Origin: Bacteroidia bacterium
GTDB lineage: Bacteria > Bacteroidota > Bacteroidia > Cytophagales > Cyclobacteriaceae
Assembly: GCA_030426345.1 (NCBI GenBank)
Contig: JAUHYU010000002.1
Span: 50,075 to 114,074 of the forward strand
DNA: 64,000 bases
Reading direction: 5' to 3'
The notes under the pieces: generated by a model
Told to the model about the DNA's origin: nothing
The model's input: the letters and a program-made list of their open reading frames with translations, nothing else
The model's database searches: none
In this document: positions 29,242 to 39,240 of the stretch, piece by piece
Position numbering within the stretch: the stretch's first letter is position 1
Layout of the letters: each line of letters starts with the position of its first letter
Translations under genes and position numbers: made by a program

Positions 29242-29275
29242 AATCTGATGAAGTTTGTGCAACATTCATCAGATT
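29242..29275 (-). terminator. Hairpin terminator downstream of the 29315..29773 gene
   Basis: On minus: AATCTGATGAA-tgttgcacaaac-TTCATCAGATT followed by TTTT. Confidence 0.65.
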
Positions 29276-29314
29276 CAATATTATAAAGAATGATGGGGCG
29301 AAATTAATTCAAAA

Positions 29315-29773
29315 TTATTCAGATATTTTTAAATGATCGATGATTCCGCTCCTAAACACTGTTTTTAACGTTCTTTCAGGCTTGTTTTCGTAACCGATTA
29401 GAATAGAACTGTGTACGATCATTTTGTCAAAATCAAAAACGATGGTTAAATAGTCCTTTTTATCTATTTCGTGCCAATTGATCAAATAGAGATTATCACC
29501 TATTTTACGGGAACGATAAGGAATATCATTGTTTCCGTTTCCTTTAGTTGGTCCGGCGACCCATTCATATTTCGCTTTTCCATTGTAAAATTCCATGTGT
29601 ATAGCAGTGCCGTTTTGATACTGGAAATTCATTGAGTAACCATCTAAGAAATGTTCTGGCTGTCCAAACTGATAATTATTTTCTTCCGATGTTTCGCTTT
29701 GGGCCAAGCTAAGTCCAACACTGAACAGTGCAAGGCAAATACATGTAACTAATTTTGTTTTCATTTTTCTCAT
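29315..29773 (-). CDS. Exported MoaF-related / phenolic-acid-decarboxylase-like calycin protein
   Basis: 152 aa with signal peptide; 'MNFQYQNGTAIHMEFYNGKAKYEWV...YLINWHEIDKKDYLTIVFDFDKMIVHSSIL'. Confidence 0.65.
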   Translation of the reverse strand: MRKMKTKLVTCICLALFSVGLSLAQSETSEENNYQFGQPEHFLDGYSMNFQYQNGTAIHMEFYNGKAKYEWVAGPTKGNGNNDIPYRSRKIGDNLYLINWHEIDKKDYLTIVFDFDKMIVHSSILIGYENKPERTLKTVFRSGIIDHLKISE

Positions 29774-29870
29774 TTTCTTTGATTTAAAGTTTCACACAAA
29801 ATTGGCCCAATACTGAATAATCAGGTAGGTCAATCTTCGGGAAAGAATGGTAAATATGAGAACAAAACCG

Positions 29871-30734
29871 CTACAGCTCGGTTTTGAACTGTTTTGGTGT
29901 AGTGCCAGTATGTTTTTTGAAGAATTTGGTAAAATTTGTTATTTCATCGAAACCCACTGTATATCCGATTTCCTTTAAACTGTTATTTGTGCTTGCAATG
30001 GCTCTTTTTATTTCAAGGATCACAAAATCATCAATAAAATGTTTGGCAGTATTCAACGTAAATTCCCTGACTATTAGATTTAGGTGCTTTGTGGAAACCG
30101 AGAGCATATTCGCATAGTCTTTTACATTACGGGTGGAGGTATGCTTTTCTTCCACCAAATTTCTGAATTCAAAAAATAAAGGATAATGGGGTTGGTTTTG
30201 CTTTGGCCTATCCGTAGTCTGCAAAAGACGTTCTAGTTTTAGAAGATATACCTCAAGCATTGTCGCGATAATGTTCTTTTGGGCGTAGGTGTTTTCCACT
30301 TCCAATTCAATTAAGAACTCTTTAATGAACGCATCATTTAAGCTGCCGCCTTTGACGCATGGCTTGGAAATATGATAATTGTAGAGATGAGAGATAAATT
30401 CAATGGAAGATTTTGAAAAATAACTCAAAACAAATTCCTCGGTAAACAAAATAATGAATCCTTCATAACTTGGATTTTTCTCGAAAGCATGTACTTGTCC
30501 TTTTGCGATTTTTAATACCGTCCCTTTCTTTAAACGATATTTTTTTAAATCGATTAAGTGACTTCCTGTTCCTTCGGTAACTATTAATAAAGCAAAAAAA
30601 CTAACTCTATGCGGTAAGTTGGGGTTATGCCCTAAATCTTCTTTTAGCTTGACAAACAACTTAGATAGATTGAGGAACTCAAATTCCTTTGTGTTATCAC
30701 TGCCTTGGAACGATATATTAGGGATATGGTTCAA
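29871..30734 (-). CDS. AraC family transcriptional regulator
   Basis: C-terminal 'LKEIGYTVGFDEITNFTKFFKKHTGTTPKQFKTEL'; N-terminal cupin-like region. Confidence 0.9.
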   Translation of the reverse strand: MNHIPNISFQGSDNTKEFEFLNLSKLFVKLKEDLGHNPNLPHRVSFFALLIVTEGTGSHLIDLKKYRLKKGTVLKIAKGQVHAFEKNPSYEGFIILFTEEFVLSYFSKSSIEFISHLYNYHISKPCVKGGSLNDAFIKEFLIELEVENTYAQKNIIATMLEVYLLKLERLLQTTDRPKQNQPHYPLFFEFRNLVEEKHTSTRNVKDYANMLSVSTKHLNLIVREFTLNTAKHFIDDFVILEIKRAIASTNNSLKEIGYTVGFDEITNFTKFFKKHTGTTPKQFKTEL

Positions 30735-31017
30735 ATGAGGTTTTTAGCTTGTTGTCAACGATAAGCCGAATGCAAAACACTTTCCGATCAAACTAAAATG
30801 GAACTTGGGCGGCTACTTTGATATTTAATGCTTATACAAAGGACTACGGGTAATTACTTCTAATATTACAAAATAATCATTGAAATACTTCTAACAAGTG
30901 CTACAAGATTAGCTACTGAAAGTAAATCTGATCGAATATTTTTCACTGCACTGCCAGCTCTAAGTTGCAGTTCTGTAGCCATTGCATTTTTCTTTTTCTA
31001 GGTTCATTTGCATTTTT

Positions 31018-31575
31018 TTAGCTTCCGTTTCTAAAATCTTGAACGGCACTACTTGAGACCGACAGATTTTCAATCGTTCCATGACAATTATCCCCGGTAG
31101 GCGCTTGAATACCAAAACCAATAGCCACGGATTGATTCATATCCAATCCAAAAGCTCTCACAAATCTCCAAACTTGTCCATCCATTGAATAGTGCAATCC
31201 AAAAAAATCATTCTTTCTTGTAATTCTTAACCAACAACTATTTCCCTCCAGCAATTCTCCATTGGCATCGTCTGACCAACTATTGGTAATTACCGAAACA
31301 ACGTTATATCGCCGGTCAACGCCTAATTCTACGGCAAGTTTTATCCATTTAGCGTTATCTTGTCGTACCATTAAAAAAGCAGCGTCAAAAGTACAGGATC
31401 CTGTACTTGTAACATTGGCTTTAATCGTAAAATCCCCTACATGGGTTTGATAGTAGAATGATGCACTATCTTTCACATACTCCCCATATTTACAGATAAC
31501 ATCACTATTTGGATTTGCCTTTAATCTAAATGAGTTTTTCTCTTCTATAAGTTCACAACTATTTAACGCTTCCAT
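31018..31575 (-). CDS. DUF1349 (concanavalin-like) protein
   Basis: 185 aa: 'SFYYQTHVGDFTIKANVTSTGSCTFDAAFLMVRQDNAKWIKLAVELG...RITRKNDFFGLHYSMDGQVWRFVRAF'. Confidence 0.85.
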   Translation of the reverse strand: MEALNSCELIEEKNSFRLKANPNSDVICKYGEYVKDSASFYYQTHVGDFTIKANVTSTGSCTFDAAFLMVRQDNAKWIKLAVELGVDRRYNVVSVITNSWSDDANGELLEGNSCWLRITRKNDFFGLHYSMDGQVWRFVRAFGLDMNQSVAIGFGIQAPTGDNCHGTIENLSVSSSAVQDFRNGS

Positions 31576-31924
31576 AAAAATCCTTTGATATCCAGACTAA
31601 ACATCAATTCTAAAAAAATTAAAGCAACTTTGCTCATCTTTTTAGTTTGGTTTCACAATTTGTTATCAAACATAAATTTGAGCATGGCAAAAAAATAGAT
31701 GGATTCTAATTGTCACTAGTTAAATACTTATTTCAGGATTTTATTTTCGCCTTGTGCTCGACACGAAATATACGCAATTGCACATATCTGCTTAAAAACC
31801 ATTATGATCTTCTTATGATAATTCATGGATTTGAGCCGGTTTTGTCCCTTCTATTGGTGTCTTAACAGGAGAAGTAATAAAAAAACCATCAAAAATCTAT
31901 GAACTTAATTTATAGGTTACTTTA

Positions 31925-32351
31925 TTATCAAGATCCCCTAACAAAACTCAGGATGCTATAAAATTGGGTGCTCATCAGGTGGTAATATCGACAGATTAAG
32001 ATGCCATGAATCAAGTTCAGGGTCACTTTGATGTCATAATCGATACTGTGCCCTATGTACAAGACATCAATCCGTATATCAATACGCTGGCAACAAATGG
32101 TACTTTGGTAGTGGTCGGTTAGGGCCATTGGATCCTATGTTAGTGACTGTTCCTATGATTATGGGGCGTAAAACGGTTGCAGGGTCTTTAATTGGAGGCA
32201 TTGCTGAAACACAAGAGCTATTGGATTTTTGCGGTGAGCACGGGATAACCTCAGATGTCGAAACCATTAAGATGCAGGATATCAATTTGCCTATAATCGC
32301 ATATTGAAGAGTGATGTACACTACAGGTTTGTAATCGATATGGCTCACTGA
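31925..32351 (+). pseudogene. 3' remnant of an NAD(P)-dependent zinc-type alcohol dehydrogenase
   Basis: Plus-strand translation: SRSPNKTQDAIKLGAHQVVISTD*DAMNQVQGHFDVIIDTVPYVQDINPYINTLATNGTLVVVG*..GPLDPMLVTVPMIMGRKTVAGSLIGGIAETQELLDFCGEHGITSDVETIKMQDIN..(frameshift)..AYNRILKSDVHYRFVIDMAH*. Confidence 0.88.
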
Positions 32352-32422
32352 AAAGCTAAACCTAAGCCTACCTTGTGAGGCATATAACCTTACTGAGCTG
32401 ACAATTTGATCCTGATTAGGAA

Positions 32423-34483
32423 TCAGGATTTTGTGTTGTGGATCATCTGCTCAACTGCCTCCAGGATGTTCAATTGAGAACAAGTTTCCTTGTAAAACTT
32501 AAAGCTTTGATCCTGTTTGTATATTTTAGAAAATGATAAAGCATCGGCAAACCATGGAAGGTATTGGTCTTGTGGTGCGTCGGTATAGTTGATGTATATC
32601 ATGCCGATCAGATAGCAGTATTCCGGTTCGAATACGTGGATTCTTTCGGTGATGTATTTATTTATCTGATCAATAATCTGCTGTACCGATTTCAACAACA
32701 TTGCACTATCTACGGTTGCATCGCCAAAACCCAGTAATATGATCTTAAGCAGTTCTACATTGGCCTCAACTTCTTGAGGGATCCGTTGGAAGTTGGAAAA
32801 ACTGTTGATGGATCGATGGATGAGATCGTGGGCTTGACTAAAATCATTTTTTACTCGGGAGCAAGTTGCCAAGGCTAAATCCGCCAAGGCAATAAGTACG
32901 GTCTCGTGGTATTTTTCGGCTAGTTCTTTGGCACGGATGGCATCTTCTTCCCCCGATTGGATAGCCTCAGCATGATTTATGCGAAATTTAATCAGTGCTC
33001 TGCGGCTCAGCAGACGGGAAAGTCTGGGCTCATCATGATCGTCTTCAACATCTTTGATGGCATGGTTGATAAATTGAAAGCTTTGTTCGAAAACTCCATA
33101 AACCATCACATAATGTGAATAATAATAGATAATATCTGCAAGCTCCGTTGTGGTTGGCTTAATCTGGAAACTAGTTGTAACACTTTCAGGAAACCCTGAA
33201 AATAAAATGGGGTTGCCCATATATGTTTGGGCCAAGGCTATCAATCCAACATTCTCAGGAGAGGTATTTTGAGCATGGTGCATATTTTGTCGTGCAGGAT
33301 TAGTGAAATAGTTTTCCGCGTCTTTAGGAGATTGGTCGACTGACCAAGTGTTGATGGTGACCCCAGCACTTGCTGCCCGCTCCAATCTGTCTTGAAAATT
33401 GAATACGTAAGAGCGGCCATAGTTCAGTAAAAACCTTGATATTCCCGTGCCCTCGTAATCCTCGCCGCCCCTGTTTTTCCAGGTTTTATCATAAAGAAAC
33501 CTCGCACTGATCTCATCTCCATAAGATTCTGTCAAAACAGTAAGCATATTGATGGCATCCATCGGCTGAAGATTCGCAATTTTACCGGCAAGTTTTTCCT
33601 TAATCGGAATGTGGCCACCTTCCACCTTTGGTAATGGCTCATAACCATTCACGAATTTGTCAGCCAGTTCCTCTAGATATTGAGCGGCATCATATTCGAT
33701 AGACATTGCTTTATCCTTGCCGTGGAAATTGATCAAGTCAGTTATGCTTTGGCGCACCTTGCTTCCCGGAAAGCATAAATAAGTAAATCCCTTTGCTTTA
33801 GGGGCAGCATCTCTAAATCCTAGGTAATTGGGGTTATCATCGAAGTCTTCACCGGAAAATCCCGCAAATATAAATTGATGTCGTTGCAATAGTTTTAGTA
33901 AAGCCTTTCTTAAAGCCTCAGATCTGCCCTTAAGTCGCTGTTTTCTGGTATCGATCATGGAGGCAGGAGAAGCGCAGGTTCCATGTATTTTTATAATTGG
34001 GATCATATTGCCATTATCCGTCACCATAGATTTGAAGCCCTTTTCATCAAAGAAACATTCAAAGGGAACCCCAAGGGCGCTAAAGGCCCGTTCGAAATTC
34101 TGATCAAAGTTAGTGGTAACTACGGCTTTGATCAGGCCTGCTTTGGCAAGCACGGCTGTATAATATTGTACCGCATTGTAGGTTTCGGAGTCGACTGCAC
34201 TCAGTAGTTCAAAATAATTGATGCCCACACGCTCCGCCATCAGTTGAGCCTGATAGTCAGGAGGAAACTTATTATCATTCCGCCGTTTTTTTATTGAGGG
34301 CAAAATTCTTTCACGAAATCCCTTCGTGATCCTATATTCCTCCAATCTGTCCCAAAGCGAATCTAGAATTGCGTCGTTGAGGTCATACCATCCGGGAAGT
34401 GACGATGGAGGCGACATGGAGCAGCCGGCACCGGCAAAGATCACTAGCCCGTCTTTGTCAGTAAAAGGTTGCGTGTTGGTCAT
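32423..34483 (-). CDS. SIR2-like (SIR2_2) NADase-type protein with helical/TPR-like C-terminus
   Basis: 686 aa: 'VIFAGAGCSMSPPSSLPGW', 'AVVTTNFDQNFERAFSALG', 'PIIKIHGTC', 'FIFAGFSGEDFDDNPNYLG'. Confidence 0.85.
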   Translation of the reverse strand: MTNTQPFTDKDGLVIFAGAGCSMSPPSSLPGWYDLNDAILDSLWDRLEEYRITKGFRERILPSIKKRRNDNKFPPDYQAQLMAERVGINYFELLSAVDSETYNAVQYYTAVLAKAGLIKAVVTTNFDQNFERAFSALGVPFECFFDEKGFKSMVTDNGNMIPIIKIHGTCASPASMIDTRKQRLKGRSEALRKALLKLLQRHQFIFAGFSGEDFDDNPNYLGFRDAAPKAKGFTYLCFPGSKVRQSITDLINFHGKDKAMSIEYDAAQYLEELADKFVNGYEPLPKVEGGHIPIKEKLAGKIANLQPMDAINMLTVLTESYGDEISARFLYDKTWKNRGGEDYEGTGISRFLLNYGRSYVFNFQDRLERAASAGVTINTWSVDQSPKDAENYFTNPARQNMHHAQNTSPENVGLIALAQTYMGNPILFSGFPESVTTSFQIKPTTTELADIIYYYSHYVMVYGVFEQSFQFINHAIKDVEDDHDEPRLSRLLSRRALIKFRINHAEAIQSGEEDAIRAKELAEKYHETVLIALADLALATCSRVKNDFSQAHDLIHRSINSFSNFQRIPQEVEANVELLKIILLGFGDATVDSAMLLKSVQQIIDQINKYITERIHVFEPEYCYLIGMIYINYTDAPQDQYLPWFADALSFSKIYKQDQSFKFYKETCSQLNILEAVEQMIHNTKS

Positions 34484-34603
34484 ATTGGATTTTTGCGGGT
34501 GTTACTCTACTTTTTTTTGTCAATTTCTCATCCTTTGCAAAACCATAAAAATCATGGATTTAGAACCGTTTTATAGCAATGCTAAGAGGGATTACGTCAG
34601 TGA

Positions 34604-36055
34604 TCAAAGAGCCAAGGATGGAAATACTGATTTGATGTCTGTGGTATCTTCCATCGATTCTTGCAGTTTCACCAATTCCTTGAAAAGGGTCGCTTTTAAA
34701 CTTTGTAATTCTTCTTTATCATTGAGATCATTCATTTCCATTGGATCATTTTTCAGATCAAACAATAAAGTTGTTTCGGCTTTTGGGTAAACGATCAGCT
34801 TATAGTCATCTTTTCTAATCATCCGTTGAGCATCGGTATAGCAACCATAGATGGCATCGTAATTCCCCTTCTTGGTTTGCCCGTTGGCCAGTCCAATCAA
34901 GCTATTGAACTCCACAAATTCGGGCTTGTTTGCCCCAGCCAATTCCAATGCTGATGCCATCACGTCTTGTAGATAGACATCTTCATGGATTTCTTGTCCT
35001 TTTGGGATATCCGGGCCAATCACCATCATTGGAGGCCTGATACTGTGATCATACATGCTTTGTTTGCCCATCAGCCCATGATTTCCACAAGCAAGGCCAT
35101 GGTCAGCCGTGAAAAATATGTAGGTATTATCCTTCTTGCCTGACTTTTCTAGTGCATCCAGAATGCGCTGGATCTGTGCATCCATGTGGGTAATTAGGGC
35201 GTAGTACTCTTGCCTATTTACCTTAACAGCATATTCAGTTCTGGGGTAGGGTGCAAGCCGTTCATCGCGCAGTTTTTTTCCATATCCGATTTTACCAATG
35301 TATGGATATTCAGGTAAATAACTATTGGGGACTTCAATATGATCCAATGGATATTTATCTACATACTCTTTGGGAGATTGCCTTGGGTCATGTGGCGCAT
35401 TGAAAGCCAGGTAAATAAAGAATGGCTTTTCCTTAGCCGATGCCTCTTCAAGGAATATTTCTGCATCGTCTGCCAACACTTCACTCCAGTGTTTGCCGCC
35501 TTTCCAAAATCCACCAAAAGTAGTATCGTAAGGCGACCACATATCTTCAACTCCCTCTACGGGTCGGTTGTACCCTTCCTTGGATGCTCCGGGCATACCC
35601 GGACGTTGGTGCCTGACATGATTGAAAATACTATCAGGTGATATTTTTACGTGCCATTTTCCGCTAAAGTAAGTTTCATAACCGGCGTCCTCCATCATTT
35701 GGCTCCAGAATTGCCTTTTGTGAGCCAAATCTTTCAGGTTTTTTTCATTTTGGTAAGCGCTCCATACAAACCGACCTGTGTTGAGCATGGTTCGAGAAGC
35801 CACGCATACTGCCCCATGCCACGCACCCATGTTGTAGGCATTGGTAAACGTCATGCCTTCGTGGGTAAGTTTGTCGAGTGCAGGGGTGATTATCTCCTCA
35901 TTGCCCTGTGCATGGATAGTTTGGTAATTTTGGTCATCCGCAAAAATGAACAGGATATTGGGTTTTGCTTTTTCTGTTGGCTTTTTTTCGCCACAGCCTG
36001 TAAAGCACATTACCAGCAATAATATCAACCAAGTTAATTTGCAGGGCATTGTCAA
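34604..36055 (-). CDS. Type I sulfatase
   Basis: Formylglycine motif 'CVASRTMLNTGR', 'NILFIFADDQNY', 'YIFFTADHGLACGNHGLMGKQSMYDHSIRPPMMV'. Confidence 0.92.
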   Translation of the reverse strand: MTMPCKLTWLILLLVMCFTGCGEKKPTEKAKPNILFIFADDQNYQTIHAQGNEEIITPALDKLTHEGMTFTNAYNMGAWHGAVCVASRTMLNTGRFVWSAYQNEKNLKDLAHKRQFWSQMMEDAGYETYFSGKWHVKISPDSIFNHVRHQRPGMPGASKEGYNRPVEGVEDMWSPYDTTFGGFWKGGKHWSEVLADDAEIFLEEASAKEKPFFIYLAFNAPHDPRQSPKEYVDKYPLDHIEVPNSYLPEYPYIGKIGYGKKLRDERLAPYPRTEYAVKVNRQEYYALITHMDAQIQRILDALEKSGKKDNTYIFFTADHGLACGNHGLMGKQSMYDHSIRPPMMVIGPDIPKGQEIHEDVYLQDVMASALELAGANKPEFVEFNSLIGLANGQTKKGNYDAIYGCYTDAQRMIRKDDYKLIVYPKAETTLLFDLKNDPMEMNDLNDKEELQSLKATLFKELVKLQESMEDTTDIKSVFPSLAL

Positions 36056-36081
36056 TTATATTTAGTTATTGGAAATGAAAC

Positions 36082-36585
36082 TTATTTACACTCAGATCCT
36101 CCTGAAATGTAGCCTTCATTATCTACTGATTCTACTAAGCTATAAAATCTTTCACTCGCTATGATCGTCAGCTTGTAGTTGCCTGTAGTCCCTGCACTTG
36201 ATCCTAAATTTCGGCTAACCGAGATTTGATGAACACCATTTTCGATGATTTGCACGTCCACTACAGATTCCGTGACATCCTGTCCTCCACAACTCAACTC
36301 ATTGGTATTGCCGGTAAGCATATTCATTCCACCAATAAGACTGTTGGGGCCATAAACAGCTAGTTGTGCCACAGATGATCCTGTTATTTCACTCACCTGA
36401 ATGGATAACCGCGTTCCTTGCCTAAAGTCTATGTCATATACATCGCGACAAGATTCTCCGGTAGGACTCGTCCAATCCCCAGACTTTTCAAATAATGTCT
36501 GACCGGGGTCAGAATCATCCTTAGAGCATGCCGTAAGAAGAGTGGTTGCAATGATTAGCGTAAATAGCTTTAAGAGAGATTTCAT
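36082..36585 (-). CDS. Lipoprotein of unknown function
   Basis: 167 aa, lipobox LLTAC, beta-rich. Confidence 0.65.
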   Translation of the reverse strand: MKSLLKLFTLIIATTLLTACSKDDSDPGQTLFEKSGDWTSPTGESCRDVYDIDFRQGTRLSIQVSEITGSSVAQLAVYGPNSLIGGMNMLTGNTNELSCGGQDVTESVVDVQIIENGVHQISVSRNLGSSAGTTGNYKLTIIASERFYSLVESVDNEGYISGGSECK

Positions 36586-36611
36586 GATTTAATATTTATT
36601 GGTTGAATTAG

Positions 36612-37340
36612 TTACTTAAATACAATATTACCGTATTTTTTATATTCATGAAAGCTTTTCTCAATGGGTTTCCAGCTCCATTTTACAGGTTTGTTGGTGT
36701 CATGGTCTATTCTGTAAAAATTTGCTTTCCATTCAGTCCCAGAGCTCGGAGGTGTGTTTTTAAAACCACTGAACAATTGATAGGGAAAAAACATCTCAGC
36801 TGTCCATCCAGAAATTTTAGCTCCGGGTTCCGCATTTCCACCATGGATTTTGACCGCTTTTTCCACCTTTCGTATCCCTTCATAGTGCCAAGGTGCCCAA
36901 CCCATAAATGCCCCGTCATTGTTAGGCACCAATAGTACCAATTCGGCATTAAGCTGATTTATTTCATATTCAAAATACACAGAATTCTCCGGGTCTGTCT
37001 GTAAAAATACCTCAAAAACATCCCCTTCCCACAGATCATCTTGATCTTCGGTATATTCCGTATTTATGGTCTTGTCTTCGCAATACCCCAACACATAAAT
37101 TCCCTTTGCAGAATACAGTATTTTAAATTTCGTTTCGTATTCATCTTCAGTTTCATCCAGAATGCCCATTTCATTCCATTTGGCTAAATCCCATTGGGAA
37201 TTATCGCCACTGCCATTAACTTCGAAATCAGCACATTGGGCCACAAGGAGTTTATCAGGTTGGTTTTTATATTCAGGACTCATGGATTTTATAGGGTTTA
37301 TAATCGTGATTATCTGCAAAAAAATATAAAGAGTTGTCAT
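36612..37340 (-). CDS. Carbohydrate-binding family 9-like protein
   Basis: 242 aa; 'DEYETKFKILYSAKGIYVLGYCEDKTI...DLWEGDVFEVFLQTDPENSVYFEYEINQLNAELVL', 'KISGWTAEMFFPYQLF'. Start may be the internal Met 'MSPEYKN'. Confidence 0.82.
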   Translation of the reverse strand: MTTLYIFLQIITIINPIKSMSPEYKNQPDKLLVAQCADFEVNGSGDNSQWDLAKWNEMGILDETEDEYETKFKILYSAKGIYVLGYCEDKTINTEYTEDQDDLWEGDVFEVFLQTDPENSVYFEYEINQLNAELVLLVPNNDGAFMGWAPWHYEGIRKVEKAVKIHGGNAEPGAKISGWTAEMFFPYQLFSGFKNTPPSSGTEWKANFYRIDHDTNKPVKWSWKPIEKSFHEYKKYGNIVFK

Positions 37341-37628
37341 GATGATTCAATATATATGAATATTATAGATCAAAAAAAGTATCATAAGGATTTTACCAAA
37401 AACTTAATCGCCATTTTATGGTTTTGGAAGCAACCTGTTCTGTTTTTTGGTAAAAAAATATCAGACAACGCATAGAACATTTTTCTATCGAAAGAAAAAC
37501 TGGCTTTGTCGATATAACCTAACATAGAATTGATCATAAATTATTTGATTTTACCTTTGGCATCAGAAACTCTGTAGTCAAAATAGGATACTTACAGATG
37601 ACCGAACATAATTATAGGCAAATGAATC

Positions 37629-39158
37629 ATGGGTTTTAAGCGGTTTTGGAACAAACTGAGTAAGATAGGCGTGAGGAGGGATTCAGGCAAATCTTCCTCA
37701 ATGCACATTATGCTGACCAATCGTTTTAGCATTATAGCCGCTCTTACTCTTGGGTTGATCTTAATATTGCTTTTTACGGGCATCCCAACTATTGGATGGA
37801 ATATTAGTCGGGTGGTTATGCTTGTTTGTTCAATCATTTTTTTCTGCGTCCCCTTAGTAAACTATTACGGTAAATACACCCTCGCCAAATGGGTAATTTC
37901 TTGGCTCCCAGCAATTTTGATTATTCTCATTTCAATCATTGATAAAAGCACCGGATTATCCGATGAAACTTTGCGAGGGTTATTTGTATTTAGGTTTTTT
38001 TTAATGGCTACCGCGATCATTCCTGTGTTGATCTTTTCCTCTAAGGAAATAAAGGTAATGATGATAAACCTGATCCCGAGTTTTGTAGGGACGGTATTTT
38101 TTGATGTCATTCATCGGCCATTCGGAGTGGGTATCAATCAGCTAGGATTTGATGAGCCACAAATGTATCTCATGGATACAATGATTGGTCTTGCATATAT
38201 AGGAATGGTTGGTTTTTTACTTCATCAAAGATATATCTCGGATAAGTTTGAATTGAAATTGCACAAGCAACAGGTTCTGCTCAAAGAAAGGAATCGAGAA
38301 CACGAACATAAGAACGCATTTATCAATCAACAAAATTTTCAGATCGTCGCACAATCTGATGAACTGAAAACGACAAATGATGCATTGATTCAAGCCAAAC
38401 AAACCATCGAATTTCAGAATAAAAATCTGGAAGAACAGGTAAAGGAAAAAGCCAAAGACCTCCTCAAGGTGAATGAAGAATTGGTCATTAACAACAATGA
38501 GCTAAGGCAGTTTTCGTACACCTTATCTCATAATTTAAAAGCACCCGTAACCACAATTCAAGGATTGCTGAATCTGATCGAAAAGGATGATCTCAATGAT
38601 GCAAATATTGAAATACTTCAACATATGAGTCGTGCAATAAAGGAAATGCACACGGTGTTTTCAGATATGAATGAAATGCTTGAGCTGAGAAATCAGCTTT
38701 ATTCCTCTACTGAGGATATAAACATACAGCATGAAATTGATAAATTGTGTGGTAGCTTTTACATGGAATTTCGCAGGAATAATATCCAATTTTCATGTGC
38801 ATATTTTGGAGATAAAATACTCGAAACAAATGCGGAAAAGCTGCAAGGAATGTTGTTTCAGTTGTTAAGTAACGCAGTTAAATTCAGGTCAGAAAACCGC
38901 AATCCTGAAATAAAAATTAGCTTTAATGGAAATGGAAACTATCATTCCATTAAGATATGGGACAACGGCAAGGGGATAGACCTAAAGCGTCATGGAGACA
39001 AATTGTTCTTTCCATACCAGCAGTTTCATAAAAATGCATCAGGCAAAGGACTTGGGTTGTATATGGTAAAATTGCAGGCAGAATCTTTAGGCGGTTCTGT
39101 AAAGGTTGACAGCAGGCCTGAAGAATACACAGAAGTGGAGATACTTTTGAAAAAATAG
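37629..39158 (+). CDS. Sensor histidine kinase, N-terminal multi-TM region
   Basis: 'LRQFSYTLSHNLKAPVTTIQGLLNLI' H-box, 'LLSNAVKFRSE' N-box, 'KIWDNGKGIDL', 'GKGLGLYMVK'. Start codon uncertain. Confidence 0.88.
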   Translation: MGFKRFWNKLSKIGVRRDSGKSSSMHIMLTNRFSIIAALTLGLILILLFTGIPTIGWNISRVVMLVCSIIFFCVPLVNYYGKYTLAKWVISWLPAILIILISIIDKSTGLSDETLRGLFVFRFFLMATAIIPVLIFSSKEIKVMMINLIPSFVGTVFFDVIHRPFGVGINQLGFDEPQMYLMDTMIGLAYIGMVGFLLHQRYISDKFELKLHKQQVLLKERNREHEHKNAFINQQNFQIVAQSDELKTTNDALIQAKQTIEFQNKNLEEQVKEKAKDLLKVNEELVINNNELRQFSYTLSHNLKAPVTTIQGLLNLIEKDDLNDANIEILQHMSRAIKEMHTVFSDMNEMLELRNQLYSSTEDINIQHEIDKLCGSFYMEFRRNNIQFSCAYFGDKILETNAEKLQGMLFQLLSNAVKFRSENRNPEIKISFNGNGNYHSIKIWDNGKGIDLKRHGDKLFFPYQQFHKNASGKGLGLYMVKLQAESLGGSVKVDSRPEEYTEVEILLKK

Positions 39159-39240
39159 TTAAGTAAGCAGAGGTAGTCCAACATTTATCTATTTGCTATT
39201 TATTGATTAAGTTTATGCTTGTACAAAATAACCCCAAAAA

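Noticed and set aside
32408-32433. Hairpin GATCCTGATTaggAATCAGGATTTTG at the SIR2 gene end
   Set aside because: Overlaps the SIR2 stop codon and lacks a T-tract on the coding (minus) strand; too weak to call as its terminator.
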